From Melioribacteraceae bacterium 4301-Me (GTDB taxonomy: Bacteria > Bacteroidota > Ignavibacteria > Ignavibacteriales > Melioribacteraceae), in assembly GCA_041538185.1 (NCBI GenBank), contig JBGORM010000011.1, positions 1 through 64,000 of the forward strand: a stretch of 64,000 nt of DNA, given 5' to 3'. Position numbers and translations under genes: made by a program. Below the pieces are notes generated by a model. It was given only the letters and a program-made list of their open reading frames with translations, made no database searches and was not told the DNA's origin. Shown in pieces: positions 1 through 9,436 of the stretch. Numbering within the stretch: the stretch's first letter is position 1; every line of letters begins with the position of its first letter.

Positions 1-1
1 A

Positions 2-406
2 GAAGGTTCAAAATCATTGTCAGTAAGATTACATCCGTTAGGTAAATTTAAGGGAACAGTGTATTGTGACCTTCTACAAGTTCAGAAGTTGGATATTACA
101 GGTATAAAGTCTAACGAAATAATACCTGTTCAGTATACTTTGTTCCAGAACTATCCAAATCCATTTAATCCTACAACTATAATCAGTTACACTTTGCCAA
201 AACAAAGCATTGTTTCATTAAAGATATATGATATTCTTGGCAGAGAAGTTCGTACACTCGTAAATACAGAACAAACAGCTGGTACTCATAAAATTGAGTG
301 GGATGGAAAAAATAACTATGGTTCAAGAGTTGCATCTGGAACATACATATACAGAATTGAAGCTGGTGACTTTATACAATCTAAAAAAATGATTTTATTA
401 AAATAG
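2..406 (+). CDS. C-terminal end of a T9SS-secreted protein (partial)
   Basis: The reading frame is open to the left edge, so only the last ~134 codons are present and no start can be assigned. The visible part is a classic type IX secretion C-terminal sorting domain: a YPNPFNPTT motif about 80 residues before the end, followed by a strand with KIYDILGREV, a WDGKNNYG turn, a SGTYIYRI strand and a terminal KKMILLK. In Bacteroidota and Ignavibacteria this domain sends cargo across the outer membrane and is then removed. The catalytic or binding part of the protein lies outside the window, so its function cannot be stated. The same sorting domain recurs in the proteins ending at 27114 and 43110. 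Confidence 0.85.
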   Translation, partial: EGSKSLSVRLHPLGKFKGTVYCDLLQVQKLDITGIKSNEIIPVQYTLFQNYPNPFNPTTIISYTLPKQSIVSLKIYDILGREVRTLVNTEQTAGTHKIEWDGKNNYGSRVASGTYIYRIEAGDFIQSKKMILLK

Positions 407-447
407 TATCAAATAATACTAACTAAAGCAGTTGTTTATTTAATTGA

Positions 448-489
448 CCTTCGAGGCTTGTGCCTCCATGAAAAACAAAGCCTCGAAGG
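448..489. terminator. 12-bp stem hairpin downstream of the T9SS gene
   Basis: CCTTCGAGGCTT (448-459) is perfectly complementary to AAGCCTCGAAGG (478-489), leaving an 18-nt loop. It lies 41 bases after the stop codon of the leading gene and 131 bases before the next start. No continuous U tract follows, so it may be a processing or attenuation hairpin or a dispersed palindrome rather than a standard intrinsic terminator. Confidence 0.45.
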
Positions 490-620
490 CTTATCTAAGT
501 GATTTTTAATATGATTAAATTTTGTTGAATTGCTTTTAATAAAACGAAAGTTTTAGAGAGCTTAAAGTTAGCAATAACTTAAGAGGCAATTTAAATCTAA
601 AAGTGTAGGGAATACGTTTT

Positions 621-3347
621 ATGTATGGCCTAATAAATAGAAGTTTACTACAAGATTTAAAGATTATTGAAAAACTAAAAATTGCTTTGTCCATTGCAGC
701 AATAATTGGTTTAATGACAGTTAATATTTATGGAGGAACTACCGGGAAAATAGCTGGAAAGGTTATAGACGCATCTAACGGTGAGCCGTTGGTTGGGGTT
801 AATATAGTGCTTTTAGGAACAACAATGGGAGCTGCTACAGATGTAAATGGTGAATATTATATAATAAATATACCGCCAGGTACTTATCAAGTAAGAGCAT
901 CTTTGATTGGGTACTCTCCCGTTACAATTCAAGATGTTAGAGTCTCGGTAGACCAGACTACGAAAATTGATTTTAAACTTACCACTGAAGCAATTGAAAT
1001 TAAAGATGTTGTAGTTACTGCCCAAAAGCCAATTGTACAGAAGGATCTAACTTCTACTGAGGCCAAAGTTAGTGGTGACCAAATATCAATGCTGCCACTT
1101 GAAGATATTCAATCAGTAGTTAATTTGCAAGCAGGCGTAGTAGACGGGCATTTTAGAGGCGGTAGAACTGGCGAAGTCAAGTATCTTATTGATGGTGTTT
1201 CTGTAAATGATGCTTTTTCAGGTAGTTCTGCTTTGGATGCTGAAGTTAACAGCATCCAAGAATTACAAGTGCTTACTGGGACTTTTAATGCTGAATATGG
1301 CGAGGCTCTCTCTGGAGTCGTGAATCAAATCACTAAAATTGCTGGCAACAAACTTGAAGGTGAAATCTCAGCTTATTCCGGTGATTATTTCACGAATAGA
1401 ACATGGCTTTATCCCAACATTAATAAAATTTCTCCAAAAGACGTATACAATTTTCAAGGCAATCTAAGCGGACCAGTTCCTGGTTTGGAAAATCTTCTTA
1501 AATTTTTTATTTCTGGGCGTTATGTTTATGACTCGGGTGCTATATATGGCAGAAGAATGTTTAATCCTTCAGACTCATCAAATTTTTCAGCTAATGACCC
1601 TAAAGATTGGTACATAGGAGCTACGGGGGATAATAAGTATATCCCAATGAATTATAATCGAAGATTTACACTGCAGGGGAAAATTTCAATTAATATTGGT
1701 GATAAAGGAAGGGGGTTAGTTTTTAATACTCTTTACCAGGATCAACAGTATAAAATTTACGATCACAGATTTAAATTAAACCCAGATGGTGATTACAACT
1801 ACTTTCAAAAAAGTTTCTTAGGAAGTATTAGTTACACTTATGTCATGAGTAATTCAGCATTTTTGGATCTTGTCGGCTCATCATTTACAACTAAATACAA
1901 TCAGTATGTGTATGAGAATCCGTTAGACCCACGATATGTTAAACCTGAACGTATGAGAGATGTAAGTGGTAATGCTTTTTTAACAGGTGGTACTGAAAAC
2001 TGGCATTTTCATCATACAACAACAACCTATACTGCTAAAGCCGATCTCACATGGCAAATAAATAACATACACCAAATTAAAACTGGTTTTGAGTATAAAT
2101 TCAATACAATTGATTATCAAGATTTTCAAGTTGTTATTGATGCAACTACAAATTATAAGCCTGCTTTACCTTCGCCGGGTTCATTCAACTTTAATCAATA
2201 TACTGCACATCCTTATCAGTTAGCAGGATATATCCAAGATAAAATTGAACTTGATTACCTGGTTGTAAATTTAGGAGTTCGCTTGGATTATTTTGAACCA
2301 GATGGTTTTTACCTTAAGAACCCGGATAATATTGCTGTGCTTGATCAGTTACAACCTCCATTTCCCGACTCACTTATGGCTAAGGCAAAAGCAAAATACC
2401 AAATTAGCCCGCGCATTGGATTGTCCTATCCAATAAGTGAAAAAGGAGCTGTTCATATTTCTTATGGCCATTTTTTCCAAATACCACCATTTGAATATTT
2501 ATATCGTAACCCAAATTTCAGAATCCCTTTGACAGGCGATTTTCCAGCTAATATTGGGAATACTATTGGTAATACCGACCTTGATGCACAGCAGACGGTT
2601 ATGTACGAAATTGGGCTGCAACAAGAGCTAACAACTAATCTGGGGTTAACTGTTACGGGTTACTACAAAGACATTAGAAATTTACTGGGCACAGAAATTC
2701 ATATTAAAAACGAATTTAGAAAATTTAGTAAACTTGTTAATAGAGACTATGGTTCTGTAAAAGGATTTACAATTTCTTTCGAAAAAAGATTTAGTGATGG
2801 AATTGGCGCAACATTAGACTATACTTTCCAAGTAGCAAAAGGTAACGCCTCAGACCCTAACGACGCTTTTAACAAAGCTCAGGCAAATCCTCCTATTGAA
2901 GTTAATAAACAACTTGTTCCTTTAGATTGGGATAGAAGGCATTCTCTCAATTTTACTTTAACTGCAGGTAAGCCTGGTAATTTTATAGCGAGCGTTATTG
3001 GCAAACTTGGTTCGGGACTGCCTTATACACCCTCTATCCAAAATCAAAGAACTGGACTTGAAAATAGTGAGAATCGTCCTGCTTATTTTAATGTTGACCT
3101 CTATTTAACTAAATACTTTGACTTTTTTGGTAAACAAATATCGGTTTTTGCAAAAGTTTATAATTTGTTTGATACAGCTAATGAAATAAATGTATTCGGA
3201 GATACTGGCAGAGCTGGATACACCCTTGAATTAACCCGTGCTCAAGAAGCACCACGTGGCGTTAATACATTGCAAGAATATTTTACTAGGCCAGATTTTT
3301 ACTCATCGCCACGTCAAATTATAATTGGAGCATCGTTTGGATTTTAG
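621..3347 (+). CDS. TonB-dependent outer-membrane receptor with carboxypeptidase-regulatory-like domain
   Basis: A 908-residue outer-membrane receptor. Residues ~20-38 form a hydrophobic export signal. Residues ~42-121 are a CarboxypepD_reg-like beta-sandwich (GKIAGKVIDASNGEPLVGVN... PGTYQVRASLIGY). A TonB-box-like EIKDVVVTA follows at ~126-134, the plug domain spans ~135-240 (YLIDGVSVND, ELQVLTGTFNAEYGEA), and the rest is a long beta-barrel ending in Phe (GASFGF), as is usual for barrel proteins. This is the SusC/RagA-like or Oar-like layout. No SusD partner follows; instead a secreted T9SS-type protein and a PorV-like barrel do. From the downstream sugar genes I infer that it takes up, or helps to export a binder for, an oligosaccharide. 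The start is the first ATG; a weak GTAGGG lies ~10 nt upstream. Confidence 0.85.
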   Translation: MYGLINRSLLQDLKIIEKLKIALSIAAIIGLMTVNIYGGTTGKIAGKVIDASNGEPLVGVNIVLLGTTMGAATDVNGEYYIINIPPGTYQVRASLIGYSPVTIQDVRVSVDQTTKIDFKLTTEAIEIKDVVVTAQKPIVQKDLTSTEAKVSGDQISMLPLEDIQSVVNLQAGVVDGHFRGGRTGEVKYLIDGVSVNDAFSGSSALDAEVNSIQELQVLTGTFNAEYGEALSGVVNQITKIAGNKLEGEISAYSGDYFTNRTWLYPNINKISPKDVYNFQGNLSGPVPGLENLLKFFISGRYVYDSGAIYGRRMFNPSDSSNFSANDPKDWYIGATGDNKYIPMNYNRRFTLQGKISINIGDKGRGLVFNTLYQDQQYKIYDHRFKLNPDGDYNYFQKSFLGSISYTYVMSNSAFLDLVGSSFTTKYNQYVYENPLDPRYVKPERMRDVSGNAFLTGGTENWHFHHTTTTYTAKADLTWQINNIHQIKTGFEYKFNTIDYQDFQVVIDATTNYKPALPSPGSFNFNQYTAHPYQLAGYIQDKIELDYLVVNLGVRLDYFEPDGFYLKNPDNIAVLDQLQPPFPDSLMAKAKAKYQISPRIGLSYPISEKGAVHISYGHFFQIPPFEYLYRNPNFRIPLTGDFPANIGNTIGNTDLDAQQTVMYEIGLQQELTTNLGLTVTGYYKDIRNLLGTEIHIKNEFRKFSKLVNRDYGSVKGFTISFEKRFSDGIGATLDYTFQVAKGNASDPNDAFNKAQANPPIEVNKQLVPLDWDRRHSLNFTLTAGKPGNFIASVIGKLGSGLPYTPSIQNQRTGLENSENRPAYFNVDLYLTKYFDFFGKQISVFAKVYNLFDTANEINVFGDTGRAGYTLELTRAQEAPRGVNTLQEYFTRPDFYSSPRQIIIGASFGF

Positions 3348-3524
3348 TCTCAAGTATTATGCGAGATATTTTATCTGTGAAAATTAATAGCAGTATAAAT
3401 AAAGAAAAAGATTGCCTCGAGGTTTTTAATAAGTGAAGATGGAATATTCAAAAAATTGCATCGTGCTTTTTAGCAAAAGAAAAAACTTTGTCTATTAGCA
3501 TCCTTCAACAGGAGGTTATTTAAT

Positions 3525-6500
3525 ATGTACAAAAGAACAGCCGCTTTACTTATACACTTAATATTTTTTTGTGGAATGATAACGGCTCAGGTGATTGTTG
3601 ATAAGAACAAAGGGGACCATAATCAAACAAGAAAAGGATATATGGATGGCAATCTTGCTGCTACTGTATATTATAATTTTGGCGAAATTGCTGACTGGCT
3701 TAATGAACCGAGTAGAAGCGGAGTATGGCCTAAAGGTACAAATCATACTTATGTTGATGGCGTTGCAGTAATTGTTCAAGCTGAAACTAAAGACCCCTCT
3801 GGTAAAATAATTCACCCGTTAGAAACGAATTACTATGAATTTACCCGTTACGACCCCGCTACTGGGGTAACCTATGGATGGTGGCCGCTTCCCGGCTATG
3901 CCGCACCTTACTCTAAAATTCCTGCGCGGAGTGATGATCCTACAAGCTGGCCCTCATTGTGGCCTGACAGACCTTTAGATTGGAGCGGCTTATGGAATGG
4001 ATTCTTTGGTAAAGGTGTCAAAAATGCAGATGTGGAAACTTACTTTGTTTTTGATGATAATGAAGACAGAGAGTATCTATTAAAAAATAACTTCACACCT
4101 GATGCCGAAGACCTAACACGCGGCGGACTGGGAATGCAAGTAAAAGCACGCGGATTTCAATGGTCGCAAGTCTTAGCTGAAGATGTAATTTTTTGGTACT
4201 ACGAAATTACAAATATGAGTACTACAGACTATGAAAAAACACTTTTCGGGCAATATATTGATTGGGGTATTGGGGGACACGACAACTCATCAAATAATGC
4301 AGGAGATTACGATGACCTGCTTGATATTTCTTATGCTTGGTCTACTGTACCCACAGGCAGCCCCGGTAACTGGAGCCCTGTTGGTATGGCAGGTTACGCT
4401 TTCCTCGAAAGTCCAGGTATTTCAGACGACCGTAAAGATAATGACCAGGATGGTCTAACCGACGAAAGAAGAGATAATGTTGCAACTAGGTTTATTACGT
4501 CTCCCGACCAAGACCCGTTTATTTTAGACCCCGTTAGAGATACAGTTAATTTTAAAAACTTTTATGGTTATTCATGGAGACCTCATTGGGATGCAGATGA
4601 GAATGCAAACTGGAGGTCTTTTACTGATGAAAATGGTAATGGCAAATGGGACCCAGGTGAACCACTAAATGATGATGTGGGAAGTGATGGTATTGGTCCT
4701 TTTGATGAAGGTTACACAGGACCAGATGCTGATGGTACTGAAGGCAATGGGAAACCAGACCAAGGCGAGCCTAATTTTGGAATTCTCGATAAAGATGAAT
4801 CAGACCAATTAGGACTTACAGGCTTTGCCATATTTCCTGTTCACCAGTATGAACTACATGATGATGAACAAAATTGGAAAGTGCTTTCTGGTTTGCCGTC
4901 ACCACATGGGCAATCTTTGGTTGGTGTAAATCTTGCAAATTATTTTTCAAGTTATCTGTTTCATATGTGGGGTAGAAATAAATATTCTCAGATTACAGGC
5001 AAACAACAACAAACTGGAGAAACGGAAAGATTCTCTATGGCTTTGATTTTTGGCATTGATAAGGACGACCTATTTAGAAGAAAAAGAACTGTTCAGCAAA
5101 TCTACAATGCTAACTATCGATTTGCTAAACCACCTGAAAAACCGAGAGTCAAAGCAATAGCTGGTGATAAAAAAGTTACCCTCTATTGGGATGACCGTGC
5201 CGAAAAAACTTTCGACGCCTTCTATCAAAAATATAATTTTGAAGGCTATAGAATTTATCGCTCTACAGAGCCAAACTTCATAGAAGACAAAATTATTACA
5301 GATGCTTATGGTAAACCTACTTTCAGAAAGCCTATTGCACAATTCGATTTAATAGATGGGGTAAAAGGTCTGCATCCGATTGATGTAAATGGAGCTTTAT
5401 TCTATTTAGGAGACGATACAGGTCTTAAACATTCTTTTATTGATAGTACTGTAGAGAACGGTCAGACTTATTATTATGCAGTTTCAGCTTACGATCAGGG
5501 ATTTACAACAACAACAGTACAAGGTGAATTTATAGGGATACCGCCTTCAGAAACGACAACAATTATTAAGAAGGATATTAATGGAAATATTACGACAGAT
5601 ATTAATACTGCCGTTGTTACTCCTAGAGCACCAGCAGCGGGATATATAGCACCAGAAATTAAAAATTTCTTTGCTAGTGGTCCCGGCACAGGTAACGTCT
5701 CAATTGATATTTTAGATCCCGATTCAATAAAAAATAATCATATATATCGAATAGAATTTACAGAGAATTCAAGATATAATAATGAATCCAAACCTAAATT
5801 CAAAATTGTAGATTATACACAAGGGGATACTCTAATTAAACCTACAGTTCTCGAAAGTTCTTCTTACGCATCAAAAGTGATTGACGGATTTTCTGTTAAT
5901 ATTAATAATGACAACACAGTTCTAATTGATTATGATAAAAGTGGATGGGAGAAAGGGAATAGTAATTACATTGTTCAACTTGGATTTGATTCCCGATTTG
6001 CTGCTGCTTACAATAGCAAACGTGTTAACTATCCAGCCGATTTTGAAATTGAATTAACAGAACCCGGCAAAGGTGATTTATCTTTTCCAGCCACTGGGTT
6101 TAGTCAACCTATACAATCAAACATAATTGTGAGAAATGTTACTGAAAACAAAAATTATCAATTTATATTTAGAGATGTAAACAATAATCAAATTTTTGAT
6201 GACGGCGATGCAATTTTTATAGTTATGGGAGATTCTGCAGGCAAACCTGCTACTTCATTTTCTAATCTTAGAGTAAGTTGGTCAATAACGCTTGTTAAAG
6301 ATACAACTATTGCCGAAGCCAACCAAAAGCCGCCACAGTTTGGAGATGTATTTAAATTGGTTACAAAAAAACCATTTCGAAACGGGGAATATTTTGAGTT
6401 TAACACACAAGCACCACAATTCGATAAGCAGAAGGCGATTAGTGATATGGATAAAATAGCCGTTGTTCCTAACCCATATGTTGGTGCCGCATCTTGGGAA

Positions 6501-6758
6501 CCTGCTACTGTAGAGGTTGGCAGAGGCGAAAGAAGAATTTATTTTATTAATTTACCACGACAATGCACTATTCGTATCTACACAATAAGCGGGAAACATC
6601 TTAAAACAATTGAGCATAATAGTACGCTAGATAACGGACAAGAATCTTGGAACTTAGTTTCAAAAGATGGTATGGATATAGCTTACGGAGTTTATGTTTA
6701 CCATGTTGATGCACCGGGCATAGGAGAAAAAATAGATAAGTTTGCAATTATTAAATAA
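3525..6758 (+). CDS. Large secreted protein with FnIII-like domain, EF-hand-like loops and T9SS-type C-terminus
   Basis: A 1077-residue protein with a clear signal peptide (residues 1-21, ending ITAQ) and a good ribosome site, GGAGGT at 3511-3516, nine bases before the ATG. Residues ~300-320 and ~365-425 carry Asp-rich loops of the DxDxDG type (NDQDGLTDE, DENGNGKWDPGE, DADGTEGNGKPDQGE) resembling EF-hand/dockerin calcium loops. Residues ~530-660 look like a fibronectin type III domain (KPRVKAIAGDKKVTLYWD ... YYYAVSAYDQG). The last ~90 residues have a VVPNPYVG motif and beta-rich tail ending KIDKFAIIK, a divergent T9SS sorting domain. It sits between a TonB receptor and a PorV-like protein, suggesting a surface-exposed partner of the receptor. 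Ligand unknown; no catalytic motif recognised. Confidence 0.75.
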   Translation: MYKRTAALLIHLIFFCGMITAQVIVDKNKGDHNQTRKGYMDGNLAATVYYNFGEIADWLNEPSRSGVWPKGTNHTYVDGVAVIVQAETKDPSGKIIHPLETNYYEFTRYDPATGVTYGWWPLPGYAAPYSKIPARSDDPTSWPSLWPDRPLDWSGLWNGFFGKGVKNADVETYFVFDDNEDREYLLKNNFTPDAEDLTRGGLGMQVKARGFQWSQVLAEDVIFWYYEITNMSTTDYEKTLFGQYIDWGIGGHDNSSNNAGDYDDLLDISYAWSTVPTGSPGNWSPVGMAGYAFLESPGISDDRKDNDQDGLTDERRDNVATRFITSPDQDPFILDPVRDTVNFKNFYGYSWRPHWDADENANWRSFTDENGNGKWDPGEPLNDDVGSDGIGPFDEGYTGPDADGTEGNGKPDQGEPNFGILDKDESDQLGLTGFAIFPVHQYELHDDEQNWKVLSGLPSPHGQSLVGVNLANYFSSYLFHMWGRNKYSQITGKQQQTGETERFSMALIFGIDKDDLFRRKRTVQQIYNANYRFAKPPEKPRVKAIAGDKKVTLYWDDRAEKTFDAFYQKYNFEGYRIYRSTEPNFIEDKIITDAYGKPTFRKPIAQFDLIDGVKGLHPIDVNGALFYLGDDTGLKHSFIDSTVENGQTYYYAVSAYDQGFTTTTVQGEFIGIPPSETTTIIKKDINGNITTDINTAVVTPRAPAAGYIAPEIKNFFASGPGTGNVSIDILDPDSIKNNHIYRIEFTENSRYNNESKPKFKIVDYTQGDTLIKPTVLESSSYASKVIDGFSVNINNDNTVLIDYDKSGWEKGNSNYIVQLGFDSRFAAAYNSKRVNYPADFEIELTEPGKGDLSFPATGFSQPIQSNIIVRNVTENKNYQFIFRDVNNNQIFDDGDAIFIVMGDSAGKPATSFSNLRVSWSITLVKDTTIAEANQKPPQFGDVFKLVTKKPFRNGEYFEFNTQAPQFDKQKAISDMDKIAVVPNPYVGAASWEPATVEVGRGERRIYFINLPRQCTIRIYTISGKHLKTIEHNSTLDNGQESWNLVSKDGMDIAYGVYVYHVDAPGIGEKIDKFAIIK

Positions 6759-6766
6759 GGCACGAA

Positions 6767-6786
6767 CCTGTCTGCCGGCAGGCAGG
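6767..6786. repeat. CTGCCGGCAG palindromic repeat
   Basis: Near-perfect palindrome: CCTGTCTGCC followed by GGCAGGCAGG (one G:T mismatch), far more GC-rich than its surroundings. It starts 8 bases after the stop codon of the preceding gene. Read in the frame of the next gene it encodes CLPAGR, a string commonly seen in over-extended protein predictions, which argues that the next gene starts downstream. It could act as a transcript-end hairpin or be a REP-like dispersed element. Confidence 0.7.
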
Positions 6787-6836
6787 TTTCACAAATTTTT
6801 ACAAATAAAAGTAAACATGAGGTATAAAAATTTATT

Positions 6837-6841
6837 TGGGG
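6837..6841 (+). promoter_or_regulatory. Ribosome-binding site choosing the PorV-like start
   Basis: GGGGT sits five bases before the ATG at 6847. It supports that start over the in-frame ATG at 6817 and over the longer frame that reads through the palindrome at 6767-6786. Confidence 0.4.
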
Positions 6842-6846
6842 TTTTT

Positions 6847-7878
6847 ATGCGTAATGTGTATTTGATAAGTTTTTTAATTATGATTTTTATTTTACCGCAC
6901 TCGAAGTATTTTGGCCAAAGTGTTTCTAAAACTGGTACAACCGCAGCTGCATTTTTGGAAATTCCAGTTGGAGCAAGTGCTATTGGAATGGGCGGTGCGT
7001 ATGTTAGCGTAGTAAAAGATGCTTCTTCTTTATATTGGAATCCAGCAGGTGCGGCATCTATTGAAAATTATGAGGCAATTCTTTCTCATACAAATTGGAT
7101 TGCTGATACAAGATTTGATTTTGCTGGACTCGTAATTCCTCTTTCAGATTTTGGGAATGTAGGCTTTAGTTTTACCTCTTTTTCAATGGATGATATGAAA
7201 GTGCGCACAGTTGAAAAGCCAGATGGAACAGGCGAATATTTTAGTGCTGGTGATATAGCTGTAGGGGTTTCTTATGCTCGTAATTTAAGTGACAGATTTT
7301 CAATTGGATTTACAGCAAAGTATATACAACAAAATATTTGGCATATGTCTGCTCAAGCTTTTGCTATTGATGCCGGTACTAAATTCAAAACTGATCTCTT
7401 TGGTGGAATGATAATCGGCGCTTCAATGTATAATTTTGGAACCCCGATGAAAATGACAGGAAGAGATACTCGATACTTTATAAGCGTTGACCCAACTAAA
7501 CTTGGTTCTAACGACCAGATTCCTACTGAAATAGAAACAGACTCGTGGGATTTACCTTTAACTTTTCAAATAGGAGTTTCTACAAACTTGTTTAATTCTG
7601 AACTTTATCGTATGAGCATAGCAATAGATGCTATTCACCCCAACAATGAATATGAGAGCATGAATTTTGGCCTTGAAGCTTCATTCAAAGATTTTCTTTT
7701 TTTAAGAGCCGGCTACCAAAATGCTTTTTTGAAAGATTCTGAAGGCGGGCTATCGCTTGGTGTTGGAATAAACTCAAAGTTAATTTTATCTAATGCTTTA
7801 TTGAAATTCGATTATGCATATAGGGATTTTGGACGCTTAGAAAATGTTCATACGTTTTCGTTGGAGATAGCATTTTAA
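6847..7878 (+). CDS. PorV/PorQ-like (UPF0164) outer-membrane beta-barrel protein
   Basis: From ATG 6847 the protein is 343 residues. It begins with a compact signal peptide (MRNVYLISFLIMIFILPHSK... FGQ), then the family hallmark AFLEIPVGASAIGMGGAYV ... KDASSLYWNPAGAA. It continues with alternating beta strands and ends SLEIAF with a C-terminal Phe, as expected for a barrel. PorV-type proteins are FadL-like barrels; PorV itself shuttles T9SS cargo to the attachment machinery, and Ignavibacteria commonly place paralogues next to TonB receptors and T9SS proteins, as here. I infer a role in surface placement of the neighbouring secreted protein. An in-frame ATG at 6817 is the alternative start; the frame extends to 6742 but that part translates the palindrome at 6767-6786. 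Confidence 0.75.
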   Translation: MRNVYLISFLIMIFILPHSKYFGQSVSKTGTTAAAFLEIPVGASAIGMGGAYVSVVKDASSLYWNPAGAASIENYEAILSHTNWIADTRFDFAGLVIPLSDFGNVGFSFTSFSMDDMKVRTVEKPDGTGEYFSAGDIAVGVSYARNLSDRFSIGFTAKYIQQNIWHMSAQAFAIDAGTKFKTDLFGGMIIGASMYNFGTPMKMTGRDTRYFISVDPTKLGSNDQIPTEIETDSWDLPLTFQIGVSTNLFNSELYRMSIAIDAIHPNNEYESMNFGLEASFKDFLFLRAGYQNAFLKDSEGGLSLGVGINSKLILSNALLKFDYAYRDFGRLENVHTFSLEIAF

Positions 7879-7924
7879 TTCAAAAAATTTATACAAATGA
7901 ATTTGTTATTTGCGTTGAGAACGA

Positions 7925-9436
7925 ATGAAAAAGTTATTTGTAGTAATTGTTTTGATTAATGTAATATTTTCTGAAGAAATAATTTCTCAAGTAGAAAGAG
8001 AAAATTCTAATTATGGTGAAAAAATCGTAGCTGAAGTTGGTAATATTAGAATAACAGCCGATGAGTTTATTAGTGGCTACGAATTTGGTCCAGCATTTTA
8101 TAAAAGGGAAAAAAATTCAAAAAAAATTTATTTGGATAATCTTATTAGAGAAAAACTTTTAGCATTGGATGGCTATGCACGATTTCTTGATACCACACAA
8201 AATGTAAAGGAGTATTATCAAGCCATTTTAGATGATATTGCAACTGAGGAGCTTTTTAAAGATTCAATTCAAAGTAAAATTACATTCACACATGCAGAAA
8301 TAGATACTGTAGCAAAACAGAAATTAATTGAAGTTGAAGTTCTGTGGCTTTATTCTCCTACCGAAAAAGGTATTGTTGATTTATTAGATTCATTGAAGCA
8401 CGGAACAGATTTTCAAACACTTTTTAATAGACAGTTGAATGATTCTGTAACGATTGATGATCGTTCAATGAAAACTACGCGCTATCAAGTGGAATTAAAA
8501 AATCCACAGTTAGGGAAAATAGTAGATAAACTTGAACACGGTAAATATTCTTTGCCTGTTAAAACTAATGATGGCTGGTATATTGTTATGCTGAAAAATT
8601 TTTCATACAATCTTATTACATCTGAAACAGAGCAAAATAAGATTTTAGAAGAAGCTCGTCGTGCAGTAATTAAAATGAAGATGGACCATTTGAGCAATGA
8701 ATATGTTAATAAACTAATGTTAGCTCATAATCCAATTATAAAAAGGAAAGCATTCCAAATTTTAAGATCTTACCTGGCAAATTTTGAGTTGCCTAAAAAA
8801 AAGTACTTTGAATGGAAGATGGATAAAATTCTTAGTGACGCACTTAAAGCATATAACATTGATAGTGTGCACAACTATGCTTCAATTACTCTTGTTGAAC
8901 TGAATGATAGTAAAATTACAATAGCTGATTTTTTAAAGTGGTATAGAACGAGAGATGAATATATTAAATACGACAAGAGAAGCTTTGCTAATTTTTCGCG
9001 CTCACTTGAGCAAATTATTTGGAGAATGGTTCGTGATAAATTACTTACTGCTGTTGCAAAGAATAACGGATATTATAATTCTAAAGATATTATGAAGCAG
9101 TCTAAATGGTGGCTTGATAAAATTCTATATTCCACTGTTAAGAATGAGTTAACTAATTCAATTATTTTGGAACATAATGAGATGGACTCAAATAAAGTTA
9201 AATTTGAATCACAGTCTGAACTCATAGAGAATGAACTAACAAAAAAAATTTTTCATAAACTGAACGAGTTAAAAAAGAAATATTCTGTTGTTATACATAA
9301 TGAAGTTTTAGATAAAATAAAAGTTGGCGATGAGAATGATCCTAAGGCAGTTGACTTTTATTTTATTAAAAGAGATGGGTTAATTCCAAGAACACCATAT
9401 CCAACAATAGATGTTTATTGGGCTAACTGGCAATAA
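7925..9436 (+). CDS. SurA/PpiC-like periplasmic peptidyl-prolyl isomerase family protein
   Basis: A 503-residue protein with an N-terminal signal peptide (MKKLFVVIVLINVIF..., cleavage near residue 22). Residues ~35-110 resemble the helical SurA N-domain (VAEVGNIRITADEF). Residues ~120-235 look like a parvulin rotamase (EVLWLYSPTEKG, DFQTLFNRQLND, KYSLPVKTNDGWYIVMLKN). The remaining half is helical and unassigned. Parvulin chaperones help outer-membrane barrels fold, so its position just after a TonB receptor and a PorV-like barrel suggests a dedicated folding aid, though that is inference. Its stop codon TAA (9434-9436) is directly followed by the next ATG (9437), indicating tight operon organisation with the sugar-binding protein. 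Active-site residues could not be verified by eye. Confidence 0.65.
   Translation: MKKLFVVIVLINVIFSEEIISQVERENSNYGEKIVAEVGNIRITADEFISGYEFGPAFYKREKNSKKIYLDNLIREKLLALDGYARFLDTTQNVKEYYQAILDDIATEELFKDSIQSKITFTHAEIDTVAKQKLIEVEVLWLYSPTEKGIVDLLDSLKHGTDFQTLFNRQLNDSVTIDDRSMKTTRYQVELKNPQLGKIVDKLEHGKYSLPVKTNDGWYIVMLKNFSYNLITSETEQNKILEEARRAVIKMKMDHLSNEYVNKLMLAHNPIIKRKAFQILRSYLANFELPKKKYFEWKMDKILSDALKAYNIDSVHNYASITLVELNDSKITIADFLKWYRTRDEYIKYDKRSFANFSRSLEQIIWRMVRDKLLTAVAKNNGYYNSKDIMKQSKWWLDKILYSTVKNELTNSIILEHNEMDSNKVKFESQSELIENELTKKIFHKLNELKKKYSVVIHNEVLDKIKVGDENDPKAVDFYFIKRDGLIPRTPYPTIDVYWANWQ

Noticed and set aside
6742..6846. Overlap of the PorV-like gene with the preceding gene
   Set aside because: The overlap depends on reading through the CTGCCGGCAG palindrome; the start at 6847 with GGGGT upstream and a compact signal peptide is better.
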